From assembly GCA_021805825.1 (NCBI GenBank), contig JAJZEC010000005.1, positions 1 to 64,000 on the forward strand: 64,000 nucleotides of DNA. The letters run 5' to 3'. The position numbers and the translations under genes are program-made. The DNA is from Pseudomonadota bacterium (GTDB taxonomy: Bacteria; Pseudomonadota; Gammaproteobacteria; Burkholderiales; Burkholderiaceae_C). Under the pieces are notes generated by a model that worked only from the letters and a program-made list of their open reading frames with translations, had not been told where the DNA came from and searched no databases. Positions within the stretch are counted from its first letter, which is position 1, and every line of letters begins with the position of its first letter. Positions 56,731 to 64,000 of the stretch are shown one piece after another.

Positions 56731-57328
56731 GCGCCGCGCCCGCGTCGCGCCAGCGCGCCAGGCGCGACGGGCTGGCGCAGAAACCCAGCCGCGACTCAAT
56801 GTCGGCCAGCGCCAGCGGCTGCAGGTCGAGCGGGGGCATTCCGGGAAGGCTGAGCCGGGTGGCTTGTTCGTCCAGCCACGGCGCCAGAAGAGCCATGTCC
56901 AGGCTGTGCAGCAACGCCGGCCCGAGCTCGCTGCCCAGCCAGACCCGCCCACGCTCATCGAGCCAGGCCTGGCGCACCGTGCATGCGTCTCCCGTATGCG
57001 CCTGCCACGTGCAGGATCCCTCGAGCACCTGCAGGCGCAGCACCAGCGGAGCCGCGTCGAGTTCCACGAAGACCTGCTGCGGTCCGTTCTGGAAATACCA
57101 CAGGCCCTGCGCGTCGGGGCCGTAATTGCGGGCGATGAAGGAGCACAGGCCCGCATGCGCCAGGCGGCTGGCTCCCTGCCGCAGCAGACTGCCGTCGCCG
57201 GCCCGCGGCCAGGGCAGCGCCTGCGTCTGGCGCATCCACCATTGACCGCGCGCGTCCAGCGCAAGCCACCCGGCGCAGGCCGGGACGTCCGGCCAGCGTC
57301 GCATCGCCTGCAGCACACGGGAGTCCAT
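56714..57328 (-). CDS. Conserved hypothetical, betaproteobacterial DUF29xx type
   Basis: 204-residue soluble protein, no signal or membrane segment. It has the pattern WPDVPACAGWLALDARGQWWMR, LCSFIARNYGPDAQGLWYFQNGPQQVFVELDAAPLVLRLQ and AWLDERGRVWLGSELGPALLHSLDM, seen in a family of uncharacterised beta-proteobacterial proteins (I recall a DUF2944/DUF2946-type name but cannot verify it). Probably cotranscribed with the SnoaL-like gene 5 bp upstream. Confidence 0.7.
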   Translation of the reverse strand: MDSRVLQAMRRWPDVPACAGWLALDARGQWWMRQTQALPWPRAGDGSLLRQGASRLAHAGLCSFIARNYGPDAQGLWYFQNGPQQVFVELDAAPLVLRLQVLEGSCTWQAHTGDACTVRQAWLDERGRVWLGSELGPALLHSLDMALLAPWLDEQATRLSLPGMPPLDLQPLALADIESRLGFCASPSRLARWRDAGAALSSSA

Positions 57329-57333
57329 CGGCC

Positions 57334-57777
57334 TCAGTGCAGGCGCTCGGACTGTGCAAGCCAGGCGTCTGCATCCTCCAGGGTTCCCGGGCTGGCATGA
57401 TGCAGCACCAGCCTCCAACCCTGCGGCGTGCGCAGGTAGACATTGGTGGCCAGCACGCAGACTGCGCCCGCCCCCGGCGCGAGGCCCAGGCGTTCGACCA
57501 CGCTGTGCACCGAACAACCCGGGGTGACGCTGCGCAGCGCGCTCTCGGCGACGATCGACATCCCGCCCGCAGCCAGCAACTGCTCGTAGGACTCGGCAAT
57601 GGCCGCCAGTCCGACCAGTCGCGATCCGCCCGGATGCACGCATACGGGCTCCTCGTCGTCGGCCCATACCCGCATCACGGCTTGCGCATCGCCGGCCTGC
57701 AGCGCCTCGTAGAAGGCGGCCTCGGCGGCTTCGGCCGAGGCGAAGGCGGCGCGCGGCGGGGCCGGAGAACGTGGCAT
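57334..57777 (-). CDS. SnoaL/NTF2-like fold protein
   Basis: 147-residue protein with the NTF2-like pattern: AEAAFYEALQAGDAQAVMRVWADDEEPVCVHPGGSRLVGLAAIAESY at the start and VCVLATNVYLRTPQGWRLVLHHASPG near the end. Members act as small enzymes or binding domains; no catalytic assignment is possible here. No signal peptide. Confidence 0.8.
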   Translation of the reverse strand: MPRSPAPPRAAFASAEAAEAAFYEALQAGDAQAVMRVWADDEEPVCVHPGGSRLVGLAAIAESYEQLLAAGGMSIVAESALRSVTPGCSVHSVVERLGLAPGAGAVCVLATNVYLRTPQGWRLVLHHASPGTLEDADAWLAQSERLH

Positions 57778-57834
57778 CGCAGGTGGCCCGGATGGCGACG
57801 GTGACGCGGGGCAGGCGGCAGGCAGGCACCGCCG

Positions 57835-58728
57835 CTAGCGGAACACCACCGTCTTGTGGCCGTTGCGCAGGATGCGGTGTTCCACATGCCAGCGCACGGC
57901 GCGCGCCAGCACCTGGGTTTCCACGTCCTGCCCCGCGGCGGTCAGCCCGGCCACGTCCAGGCCGTGCCCGACGCGCTGCACATCCTGCTCGATGATCGGC
58001 CCTTCGTCGAGTTCGGCGGTCACGTAATGCGCCGTGGCGCCGATCAGCTTGACGCCGCGCTGGTGCGCCTGCTGGTAGGGGCGCGCGCCCTTGAAGCTGG
58101 GCAGGAAGGAGTGGTGGATGTTGATTGCCCGACCCTCCAGGCTGGCGCAGAACTCGGGGCTGAGGATCTGCATGTAGCGCGCCAGCACCAGCAGTTCCAC
58201 GCGCTGCTCCTGCAGCAGCTGCTCGATGCGCGACTCCTGCTCGCGCTTGCTGCGCGCGTCGGCCCCGGCGGCCAGAGGCAGGTGGTGGTAGGGAAGCTCG
58301 TAGTGCGCGGCCAGCGCCGCGCAGTCCCGGTGGTTGGACACGATCCCCACGACCTCCATGGGAATCTGCCCCGCGCGCCAGCGGAACAACAGATCGTTGA
58401 GGCAATGCGCCTGGCGGCTGACGGCGATCAGCACCCGCTGCCGCTGCGCGAGTGCGTGCACCGCGGTGCGCATGCCGAAGCGCTGGCGCAGGTCGGCGAA
58501 CAGCCATTCGACCTTGTCGGCGCCATCCAGGTGCGGTGGCGCGTCGAAATGCACCCGCATGAAGAACAGGCCGGTGTCGGCGTCGCCGAACTGCTGCGAA
58601 TCCAGGATGTTGCAACCGGCCTGGTAGAGCACCCCGGAAACCGAATGAACGATGCCCTTGGCGTCGGCGCACGACAGCGTGAGCACGAAGTCGTTGGCCT
58701 GCCGCGGCGCGGGCACGGGCTCAGCCAT
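57835..58728 (-). CDS. purU: Formyltetrahydrofolate deformylase PurU
   Basis: 297-residue enzyme releasing formate from 10-formyl-THF. N-terminal ACT-like domain (FVLTLSCADAKGIVHSVSGVLYQAGCNILDSQQFGD), then the hydrolase domain with the catalytic ASLEGRAINIHHSFLPSFKGARPYQQAHQRGVKLIGATAHYVTAELDEGPIIEQDV stretch (N, H and D residues in place). Overlaps the upstream dehydrogenase gene by 8 bp. Last residues run HILRNGHKTVVFR, the normal end. Confidence 0.94.
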   Translation of the reverse strand: MAEPVPAPRQANDFVLTLSCADAKGIVHSVSGVLYQAGCNILDSQQFGDADTGLFFMRVHFDAPPHLDGADKVEWLFADLRQRFGMRTAVHALAQRQRVLIAVSRQAHCLNDLLFRWRAGQIPMEVVGIVSNHRDCAALAAHYELPYHHLPLAAGADARSKREQESRIEQLLQEQRVELLVLARYMQILSPEFCASLEGRAINIHHSFLPSFKGARPYQQAHQRGVKLIGATAHYVTAELDEGPIIEQDVQRVGHGLDVAGLTAAGQDVETQVLARAVRWHVEHRILRNGHKTVVFR

Positions 58729-59767
58729 CGCCCAGACGCGCCACCACCGCGGCGGCGAAGCTGCGTGTATCGGCGCTGCCGCCGAGGTCGCCGGTGCGCA
58801 CCTTGTCGACGTTCAGCGTGCGATCGATGGCCCGACGCAGCAGTTCCGCCCGATCCTTCAGGCCGACATGGTCGAGCATCATCCCGGCGGCCATCATCAG
58901 CGCCACCGGGTTGGCGATCCCCTTGCCCGCGATGTCGGGGGCCGAGCCGTGCACCGCCTCGAAGATCGCCGCGTCGGCGCCGATGTTCGCCCCCGGCGCC
59001 ATGCCCAGGCCGCCGACCAGGCCGGCGCACAGATCGGAAAGGATGTCCCCGAACAGGTTGGTGGTCACCAGGCAGTCGAACTGCCAGGGATTGATCACCA
59101 GCTTCATGCAGCAGGCATCGACGATGACGTCGTCGAGTTCGATGCGCCCGGCGTACTTTTCCTTGTGCAACTGGTAGGCCGTCTCCAGGAAGATTCCGGT
59201 CAGGGCCTTCATGATGTTGGCCTTGTGCACCACGGTCATCTTCCTGCGCCCCAGCGCGATGGCGGTGCTGAAGGCATAGTCCAGGATGTGCCGCGCGCCC
59301 TGCCGGGTGTTGACCCCGGTGGACATGGCCACCGCGTGCGGGTCGTCGTCGATCGGGATGTAGTGCTCGTAGCCCATGTACAGGCCTTCGATGTTCTCGC
59401 GGAACACCAGCAGGTCGATGTTCTCGAAGCGCCCGCCCGGCACCAGGGTCTTCGCCGGCCGCATGTTGGCGTACAGCTTGAAGGCCTCGCGCAAGCGCAC
59501 GTTGGACGAGCGATAACCGCCTCCGGAGGGCGTCTCCAGCGGCCCCTTCAGGGCCAGCCGGGTGCGCCGGATGCTGTCCAGCGTGGCCTGCGGCAGCGGA
59601 TCGCCTGCGGCCTGCACGCCGCCGAGGCCGGCAATCTGCGGATCCCACTCGAAGGGCGCGTGCAAAGCGTCCAGAACCCGCAACGTGGCCTCCATGATTT
59701 CCGGGCCGATGCCATCGCCGGCGATCAGGGTGGCGGGTATGGACTGTGCGGGGATGCTCTCGGACAT
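58721..59767 (-). CDS. NAD-type isocitrate dehydrogenase family (beta-decarboxylating)
   Basis: 348-residue isocitrate/isopropylmalate dehydrogenase family protein. Motif S-N-V-R-L-R in RSSNVRLREAFKLYANMRPAKTL fits isocitrate rather than 3-isopropylmalate (which has LRLRKxL without the serine). Also VFRENIEGLYMGYEHYI, VHKANIMKALTGIFLE, DLVTTNLFGDILSDLCAGL, and EAVHGSAPDIAGKGIANPVALM. Probably oxidises isocitrate with NAD+; homoisocitrate dehydrogenase is an alternative. It overlaps purU and starts at the ATG at 59767. Confidence 0.85.
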   Translation of the reverse strand: MSESIPAQSIPATLIAGDGIGPEIMEATLRVLDALHAPFEWDPQIAGLGGVQAAGDPLPQATLDSIRRTRLALKGPLETPSGGGYRSSNVRLREAFKLYANMRPAKTLVPGGRFENIDLLVFRENIEGLYMGYEHYIPIDDDPHAVAMSTGVNTRQGARHILDYAFSTAIALGRRKMTVVHKANIMKALTGIFLETAYQLHKEKYAGRIELDDVIVDACCMKLVINPWQFDCLVTTNLFGDILSDLCAGLVGGLGMAPGANIGADAAIFEAVHGSAPDIAGKGIANPVALMMAAGMMLDHVGLKDRAELLRRAIDRTLNVDKVRTGDLGGSADTRSFAAAVVARLGDG

Positions 59768-59867
59768 GTTGCCTGCTCTCCTGGGTCGGGAACGCACACG
59801 GCGCGCGCCGCGGCTACAGCATAAGGCCTCGCGGCTGACACGGGCTTGACACCCGGCCCTGCCGCGC

Positions 59868-61643
59868 TCAGCCGCCGCGGCCGTCGCGCAGCCCGGTGGT
59901 GCGGTGGAACACCAGGCCGCCTGCCTGCTCTGCGCGCTCGGCGACGAAATAGCCGTGACGCTCGAACTGGAACGAGGTTCCGGCAGGGGCATGCCGCAGC
60001 GAGGGCTCGACCCAGGCCTGCACCACCCGCCGGCTGTGGGGGTTGAGGCCCTCCAGCCAGTCGCCGCCGCCCGCCTCGGGCTGGTCGGGAAGGAACAGCC
60101 GGTCGTACAGGCGAACCTCGGCGGCCACCGCGTCGACGGCAGCCACCCAGGTGATCACTCCCTTGACCTTCACCGCGGCGGCCCCCGGGGTGCCGCTGCG
60201 GGTATCGGGCAGCAATCGCGCCTGCACCTCGGCCACGCTGCCATCGGCGTGGCAGGTGGCTCCGGTGCACTCGATCACGTAACCGTACTTCAGGCGCACC
60301 CGGCCTCCCGGGAACAGGCGGAAAAAGCCCTTCGGGGGCTGCAGGGCGAAATCGCCGCGCTCGATCCATACCCTGGGCCCGAGCTGGAAGGCCCGCTGGC
60401 CGCGCTCGGGATCATGCGGGTGCACCGGCGCGCTGCAGGCTTCGAGGCGACCGGCGCCGATGACTTCGTCCCAATTGGTGAGCAGCAGCGGGATGGGATC
60501 GAGCACGGCCATGGCGCGCGCCGCGACGGGCTCGAGGTCGTCGCGCAAGGCGCCCTCGAGCACCGCGTAGTCGATCCAGGCGTCGGACTTGCTCACCCCG
60601 ATGCGCTCGGCGAACAACCGGATCGCCCCCGGGGTGTAGCCGCGCCGGCGCAGCCCGGCGATGGTCGGCAGCCGCGGGTCGTCCCAGCCATCGACATGGC
60701 CCTGCTCCACGAGTTGCGCCAGCTTGCGCTTGCTGGTGACCACGCTGCACAGGTTCAGGCGGGCGAATTCGTACTGCCGCGGCAGCGGGGGGGACAGCAG
60801 GCCGAGTTCGGCCAGATGCTGCAGCAGCCAGTCGTAGAACGGGCGCTGATCCTCGAATTCGAGGGTGCAGATGCTGTGGGTGATGCGCTCCAGCGCGTCC
60901 TCGATGGGATGCGCGAAGGTGTACATGGGGTAGACGCACCAGCGATCCCCGGTGCGGTGGTGGCGGGCGAAGCGGATGCGGTACAGCGCAGGATCGCGCA
61001 GGTTCAGGTTCGGCGAGGCCATGTCGATACGGGCACGCAGCACCATCGAGCCCTCGGCGTGCAGGCCACTGCGCATTTCCTCGAAACGCCGCAGGCTTTC
61101 CTGCGCGGGGCGGTCGCGCCATGGACTGTCGACCCCGGCGGCCGTCAGCGTGCCGCGGTTGCGCCGCATGTCCTCGGCGCTCTGTTCATCGACGTAGGCC
61201 AGTCCATGCTCGATGAGCGCGCAGGCGGCGCGCCACATGAAGTCGAAGGAATCGCTGGCGAAGTACTCGTGGTTGACGCCAAGGCTCACCCAATCGAAGC
61301 CCAGCCAGCGCACCGCATCGCGGATCGCTTCCACGTAGCGCTCATCCTCCTTCTCGGGGTTGGTGTCGTCCAGGCGCAGGTGGCAGACGCCGCCGTAATC
61401 CGCGGCGAGACCGAAGTTCAGGCAGATGCTTTTGGCATGCCCGATGTGCAGGAATCCATTGGGCTCCGGGGGAAAGCGGGTGCGGATGCGCGCAGGGTCG
61501 GGGGGCGCATCGGCGAGTTGCCGCGCGTCGCCGGGTACTCCGGAGAAGCGCCGGCCGGCCAGCGCGCCCGAGGCGAGGTCGGACTCGATGATCTGGCGCA
61601 GGAAATTCGAGGGCTTGGTGCTGACGTTTTCCGGTGTCGACAT
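59868..61643 (-). CDS. glnS: Glutaminyl-tRNA synthetase GlnRS
   Basis: 591-residue class I aminoacyl-tRNA synthetase charging tRNA-Gln. N-terminal HIGH region [15 protein letters not shown] (residues 58-72) and the second signature KSD region [15 protein letters not shown]; the KMSKS equivalent reads VTSKRK, where many bacterial GlnRS have VMSKRK. Anticodon-binding beta-barrel domains follow ([25 protein letters not shown]). ATG at 61643 gives a family-like N-terminus. Confidence 0.95.
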   Translation of the reverse strand: MSTPENVSTKPSNFLRQIIESDLASGALAGRRFSGVPGDARQLADAPPDPARIRTRFPPEPNGFLHIGHAKSICLNFGLAADYGGVCHLRLDDTNPEKEDERYVEAIRDAVRWLGFDWVSLGVNHEYFASDSFDFMWRAACALIEHGLAYVDEQSAEDMRRNRGTLTAAGVDSPWRDRPAQESLRRFEEMRSGLHAEGSMVLRARIDMASPNLNLRDPALYRIRFARHHRTGDRWCVYPMYTFAHPIEDALERITHSICTLEFEDQRPFYDWLLQHLAELGLLSPPLPRQYEFARLNLCSVVTSKRKLAQLVEQGHVDGWDDPRLPTIAGLRRRGYTPGAIRLFAERIGVSKSDAWIDYAVLEGALRDDLEPVAARAMAVLDPIPLLLTNWDEVIGAGRLEACSAPVHPHDPERGQRAFQLGPRVWIERGDFALQPPKGFFRLFPGGRVRLKYGYVIECTGATCHADGSVAEVQARLLPDTRSGTPGAAAVKVKGVITWVAAVDAVAAEVRLYDRLFLPDQPEAGGGDWLEGLNPHSRRVVQAWVEPSLRHAPAGTSFQFERHGYFVAERAEQAGGLVFHRTTGLRDGRGG

Positions 61644-61890
61644 GAAAGGGGCTCGGCAGGCCACCCGGCAGGCGTCGGGCAAGGGAGCAAAACCCTCATT
61701 GTCCGCCAAGCCGGGGCGGGTACGCCACCGCGGGCCGGCCCCGCGCGTCCGCCGCGGCGCATGCGGCACCGTAGAATGGCAGGCCGCCGGCAGACCACGG
61801 GAAGCTGCCTGCGCCGGGCGCCGCGGTGCCCTGCCCCTGCCCCGACCCCGATTACCGATGGCGCCAGCGCGCGCCGGGAGCGAACAAGTT

Positions 61891-62613
61891 ATGGCCGGCC
61901 ATTCCAAATGGGCCAACATCCAGCACCGCAAGGGTCGCCAGGACGAAAAACGCGGCAAGGTCTGGACGAAGATCATCCGCGAGGTCACGGTGGCGGCCAA
62001 GCTCGGCGGGGGCGATGCCAACGCCAATCCGCGGCTGCGCCTGGCGCTGGATCGAGCGCGCGAGGCCAACATGCCGGCCGACAACCTCAAGCGCGCGATC
62101 GACCGCGGCACCGGCAACCTCGAGGGCGCGCACTACGAGGAAATCCGCTATGAGGGCTACGGCCCCGGCGGCGCGGCACTGATCATCGACTGCATGACGG
62201 ACAACCGGGTGCGCACCGTCGCCGAGGTGCGGCATGCACTGTCGAAATACGGCGGCAACCTCGGCACCGAAGGCTCGGTGGCGTTCCAGTTCAGGCACTG
62301 CGGGCAGTTCCTGTTCGCCCCCGGCACCGTCGAGGAGCAGGTCATGGAAGCCGCGCTCGAGGGCGGCGCCGAGGATGTCAGCGCCCTGGACGACGGTTCG
62401 ATCGAGGTGCTGTGCGAGCCTGCCGACTTCGAGGCCGTGGGCGCCAGCCTGCAGGCCGCGGGCCTGAAGGCCGAATTCTCCGAACTGGGGATGAAGCCGC
62501 AGGCCGAGGTGCAGCTGTCGGAGGCCGACTCCGAGCGCATGCTCAAGCTGGTGGATGCCCTCGAGGATCTGGACGACGTGCAGCGCGTCGACCACAACGC
62601 CATCCTGTCCTGA
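61891..62613 (+). CDS. yebC: YebC/PmpR family protein (transcription/translation factor)
   Basis: 240-residue YebC family protein with the conserved start [23 protein letters not shown], domain motifs [40 protein letters not shown] and [18 protein letters not shown]. Family members were called transcription regulators and later found to aid ribosomes at polyproline. It is divergent from glnS and 25 bp before purD. Confidence 0.93.
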   Translation: MAGHSKWANIQHRKGRQDEKRGKVWTKIIREVTVAAKLGGGDANANPRLRLALDRAREANMPADNLKRAIDRGTGNLEGAHYEEIRYEGYGPGGAALIIDCMTDNRVRTVAEVRHALSKYGGNLGTEGSVAFQFRHCGQFLFAPGTVEEQVMEAALEGGAEDVSALDDGSIEVLCEPADFEAVGASLQAAGLKAEFSELGMKPQAEVQLSEADSERMLKLVDALEDLDDVQRVDHNAILS

Positions 62614-62638
62614 GCGCCGCGGCGCCCCTCAGCACCCT

Positions 62639-63931
62639 ATGAAAATCCTGGTCATCGGATCCGGAGGCCGCGAACATGCGCTGGCCTGGAAGATCGCGCA
62701 ATCGCCACGTGTGAAGACGGTCTTCGTCGCGCCGGGCAACGGCGGAACGGCAACCACCGCGCGCGTGCGCAACCTGCCGATCACCGACATCGAGCGCCTG
62801 GGCGACTTCTGCGTGGCCGAGGATGTGCACCTGACCGTGGTCGGCCCGGAGGGGCCGCTGGCCGCCGGGGTGGTCGACCATTTCCGCATGCGCAGGCTGC
62901 GCATCTTCGGCCCTACAAGGGCCGCGGCGCAGCTGGAGAGCTCCAAGGCCTTCGCCAAGGAATTCATGCAGCGTCACCGGATTCCCACCGCGGGCCACCG
63001 CACCTTCAGCGACCCCGCGCCGGCGCACGCCTACATCGACGAACGTTCCTGCGCGCTGGTGGTCAAGGCCGACGGCCTGGCGGCCGGCAAGGGCGTGGTG
63101 GTGGCCGCAACCGCGCAGCAGGCGCACGCCGCGGTCGACGACATGCTCGAGCGCAACAGCTACGGCGTGCAGCACGGCGAACAGGGGGCACGGGTGGTGA
63201 TCGAGGATTTCCTCGAAGGCGAGGAAGCCAGCTTCATCGTCCTCGTCGACGGCCAGCATGTGCTGCCGCTGGCCTCCAGCCAGGATCACAAGCGCCTGCG
63301 CGACGGCGACGAGGGGCCCAACACCGGCGGCATGGGTGCATACTCTCCGGCACCGGTGGTCACTCCCGAGGTGCACGCGCGGGTGATGCGGGAGATCATC
63401 GTGCCGACGGTGCAGGCGATGGCCGCCGAGGGCCACGCCTACACCGGCTTCCTGTACGCCGGGCTGATGATCGACCGTCAGGGCCGAGCCAGCACCCTGG
63501 AGTTCAACTGCCGCCTGGGCGACCCGGAGACGCAACCCATCCTGATGCGCCTGAAGAGCGACCTCGTGCAGGTGCTGGACGCCGCCATCGACGGCAAGCT
63601 CGACCGCGTGGAACTGCAGTGGGATCGGCGCACCGCGCTGTCCGTCGTGCTGGCCGCCCCCGGCTACCCGGAGTCGCCGCGACTGGGCGAGGTGATCGAA
63701 GGCCTGCCGGCAGCCGCCGAGGATCTGCAGGTCTTCCACGCCGGAACCCGGCTGGAGGCCGGCGCATTGCGCACCAGCGGCGGGCGCGTGCTGGCGGTCA
63801 CCGCGCTGGGCGACTCGCTGCGCATGGCGCAGTCCCGCGCCTACACGGGAGTGCGCCAGATCCACTTCGAAGGCATGCAGTTCCGCCAGGACATCGGCTG
63901 GCGCGCGCTCAAGCGCCAGGATCGGGCCTGA
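62639..63931 (+). CDS. purD: Phosphoribosylamine-glycine ligase PurD
   Basis: 430-residue ATP-grasp enzyme joining glycine to phosphoribosylamine in purine synthesis. Motifs: MKILVIGSGGREHALAWKIAQ, FGPTRAAAQLESSKAFAKEFM, VVKADGLAAGKGVVVA, EGEEASFIVLVDG, DHKRLRDGDEGPNTGGMGAYSP and EFNCRLGDPETQPIL. Start ATG at 62639. With yebC it probably forms a small operon. Confidence 0.97.
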   Translation: MKILVIGSGGREHALAWKIAQSPRVKTVFVAPGNGGTATTARVRNLPITDIERLGDFCVAEDVHLTVVGPEGPLAAGVVDHFRMRRLRIFGPTRAAAQLESSKAFAKEFMQRHRIPTAGHRTFSDPAPAHAYIDERSCALVVKADGLAAGKGVVVAATAQQAHAAVDDMLERNSYGVQHGEQGARVVIEDFLEGEEASFIVLVDGQHVLPLASSQDHKRLRDGDEGPNTGGMGAYSPAPVVTPEVHARVMREIIVPTVQAMAAEGHAYTGFLYAGLMIDRQGRASTLEFNCRLGDPETQPILMRLKSDLVQVLDAAIDGKLDRVELQWDRRTALSVVLAAPGYPESPRLGEVIEGLPAAAEDLQVFHAGTRLEAGALRTSGGRVLAVTALGDSLRMAQSRAYTGVRQIHFEGMQFRQDIGWRALKRQDRA

Positions 63932-63937
63932 AGGATC

Positions 63938-63970
63938 GGCCCGCGCCGCGCGACGCCGCGCCTGCGGGCC
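63938..63970. terminator. Possible terminator hairpin after purD
   Basis: GGCCCGC (63938-63944) and GCGGGCC (63964-63970) form a 7-bp stem around a GC-rich 19-nt loop that can itself pair. It lies 7 bp after the purD stop and just 3' of a possible minus-strand gene, so it could act in both directions. No T-tract. Confidence 0.3.
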
Positions 63971-63971
63971 C

Positions 63972-64000
63972 TCAGATCACCCCATCCCGTGCGAGGGCAT
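63972..64000 (-). CDS. Possible 3' end of a minus-strand gene at the window edge
   Basis: A stop codon TGA (63974-63972) closes an open frame reading ...ALARDGVI to the window edge. Only nine codons are visible, so no identification is possible. Confidence 0.3.

Noticed and set aside
59846..59851. Perfect TTGACA box on the plus strand upstream of glnS 3' end
   Set aside because: No -10 partner at 16-18 nt and no plus-strand gene follows; glnS and the dehydrogenase gene are on the minus strand.

Overview
The window is high-GC DNA with tight, often overlapping operons and strong G/C third-position bias. Gene content (RecBCD, SoeABC, urt-ure, a Hyb-type hydrogenase with a HupUV sensor, CoA ligase, GlnRS, YebC, PurD) points to a betaproteobacterium of the Burkholderiales with chemolithotrophic options: sulfite, H2, possibly a CO-dehydrogenase-like hydroxylase, and urea as nitrogen source. 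I cannot name the genus from sequence alone. No phage, IS element, CRISPR array or rRNA was seen.

Layout. 1-8.4 kb: recC-recB-recD on the minus strand (recD runs off the left edge). 8.4-13.3 kb: soeABC, a predicted cytoplasmic membrane-bound sulfite:quinone oxidoreductase. 13.4-21.3 kb: a form II molybdenum hydroxylase locus (coxSLM with helpers coxD and coxE on the minus strand, a mocA-like cytidylyltransferase, and a divergent AcoR-like regulator). 21.4-32.6 kb: urea uptake (urtABCDE, minus) divergent from urease (ureABCEFG, plus), with ureD inverted at the far end. 32.7-35.2 kb: a DUF4197 exported protein and an acyl-CoA synthetase. 35.3-53.3 kb: a complete-looking H2 regulon except for hypD: nickel permease, hybOABC plus hybD, hypC and hybE, a sensor hydrogenase (hupUV) with its histidine kinase, hypABFCE, and the sigma-54 activator hoxA. 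53.4-64 kb: housekeeping and envelope genes (glycosyltransferase, O-antigen ligase-like protein, tRNA-Arg(CCG), cytochrome c5, purU, an isocitrate dehydrogenase, glnS, yebC, purD).

How it fits together. The middle of the window is a nickel island: permease, urease, hydrogenase and their His-rich nickel chaperones (UreE, HypB) lie within about 26 kb. Four sequences match the -24/-12 sigma-54 promoter with exact 10-nt spacing between GG and GC: in front of urtA (expected partner NtrC), and in front of the nickel permease, hybO and hypA (expected partner HoxA). This makes a coherent model: HupUV senses H2, the kinase passes the signal to HoxA, and HoxA switches on nickel import, the structural hydrogenase and the maturation genes together. 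The main oddities are the absence of hypD between hypC and hypE, the pairing of a HupUV sensor with a Hyb-type (quinone-coupled, HybA/HybB) enzyme, the inverted ureD, and a regulator of the AcoR type without its AAA+ domain. I did not find a wholly undescribed system; the regulatory architecture is the most interesting part.
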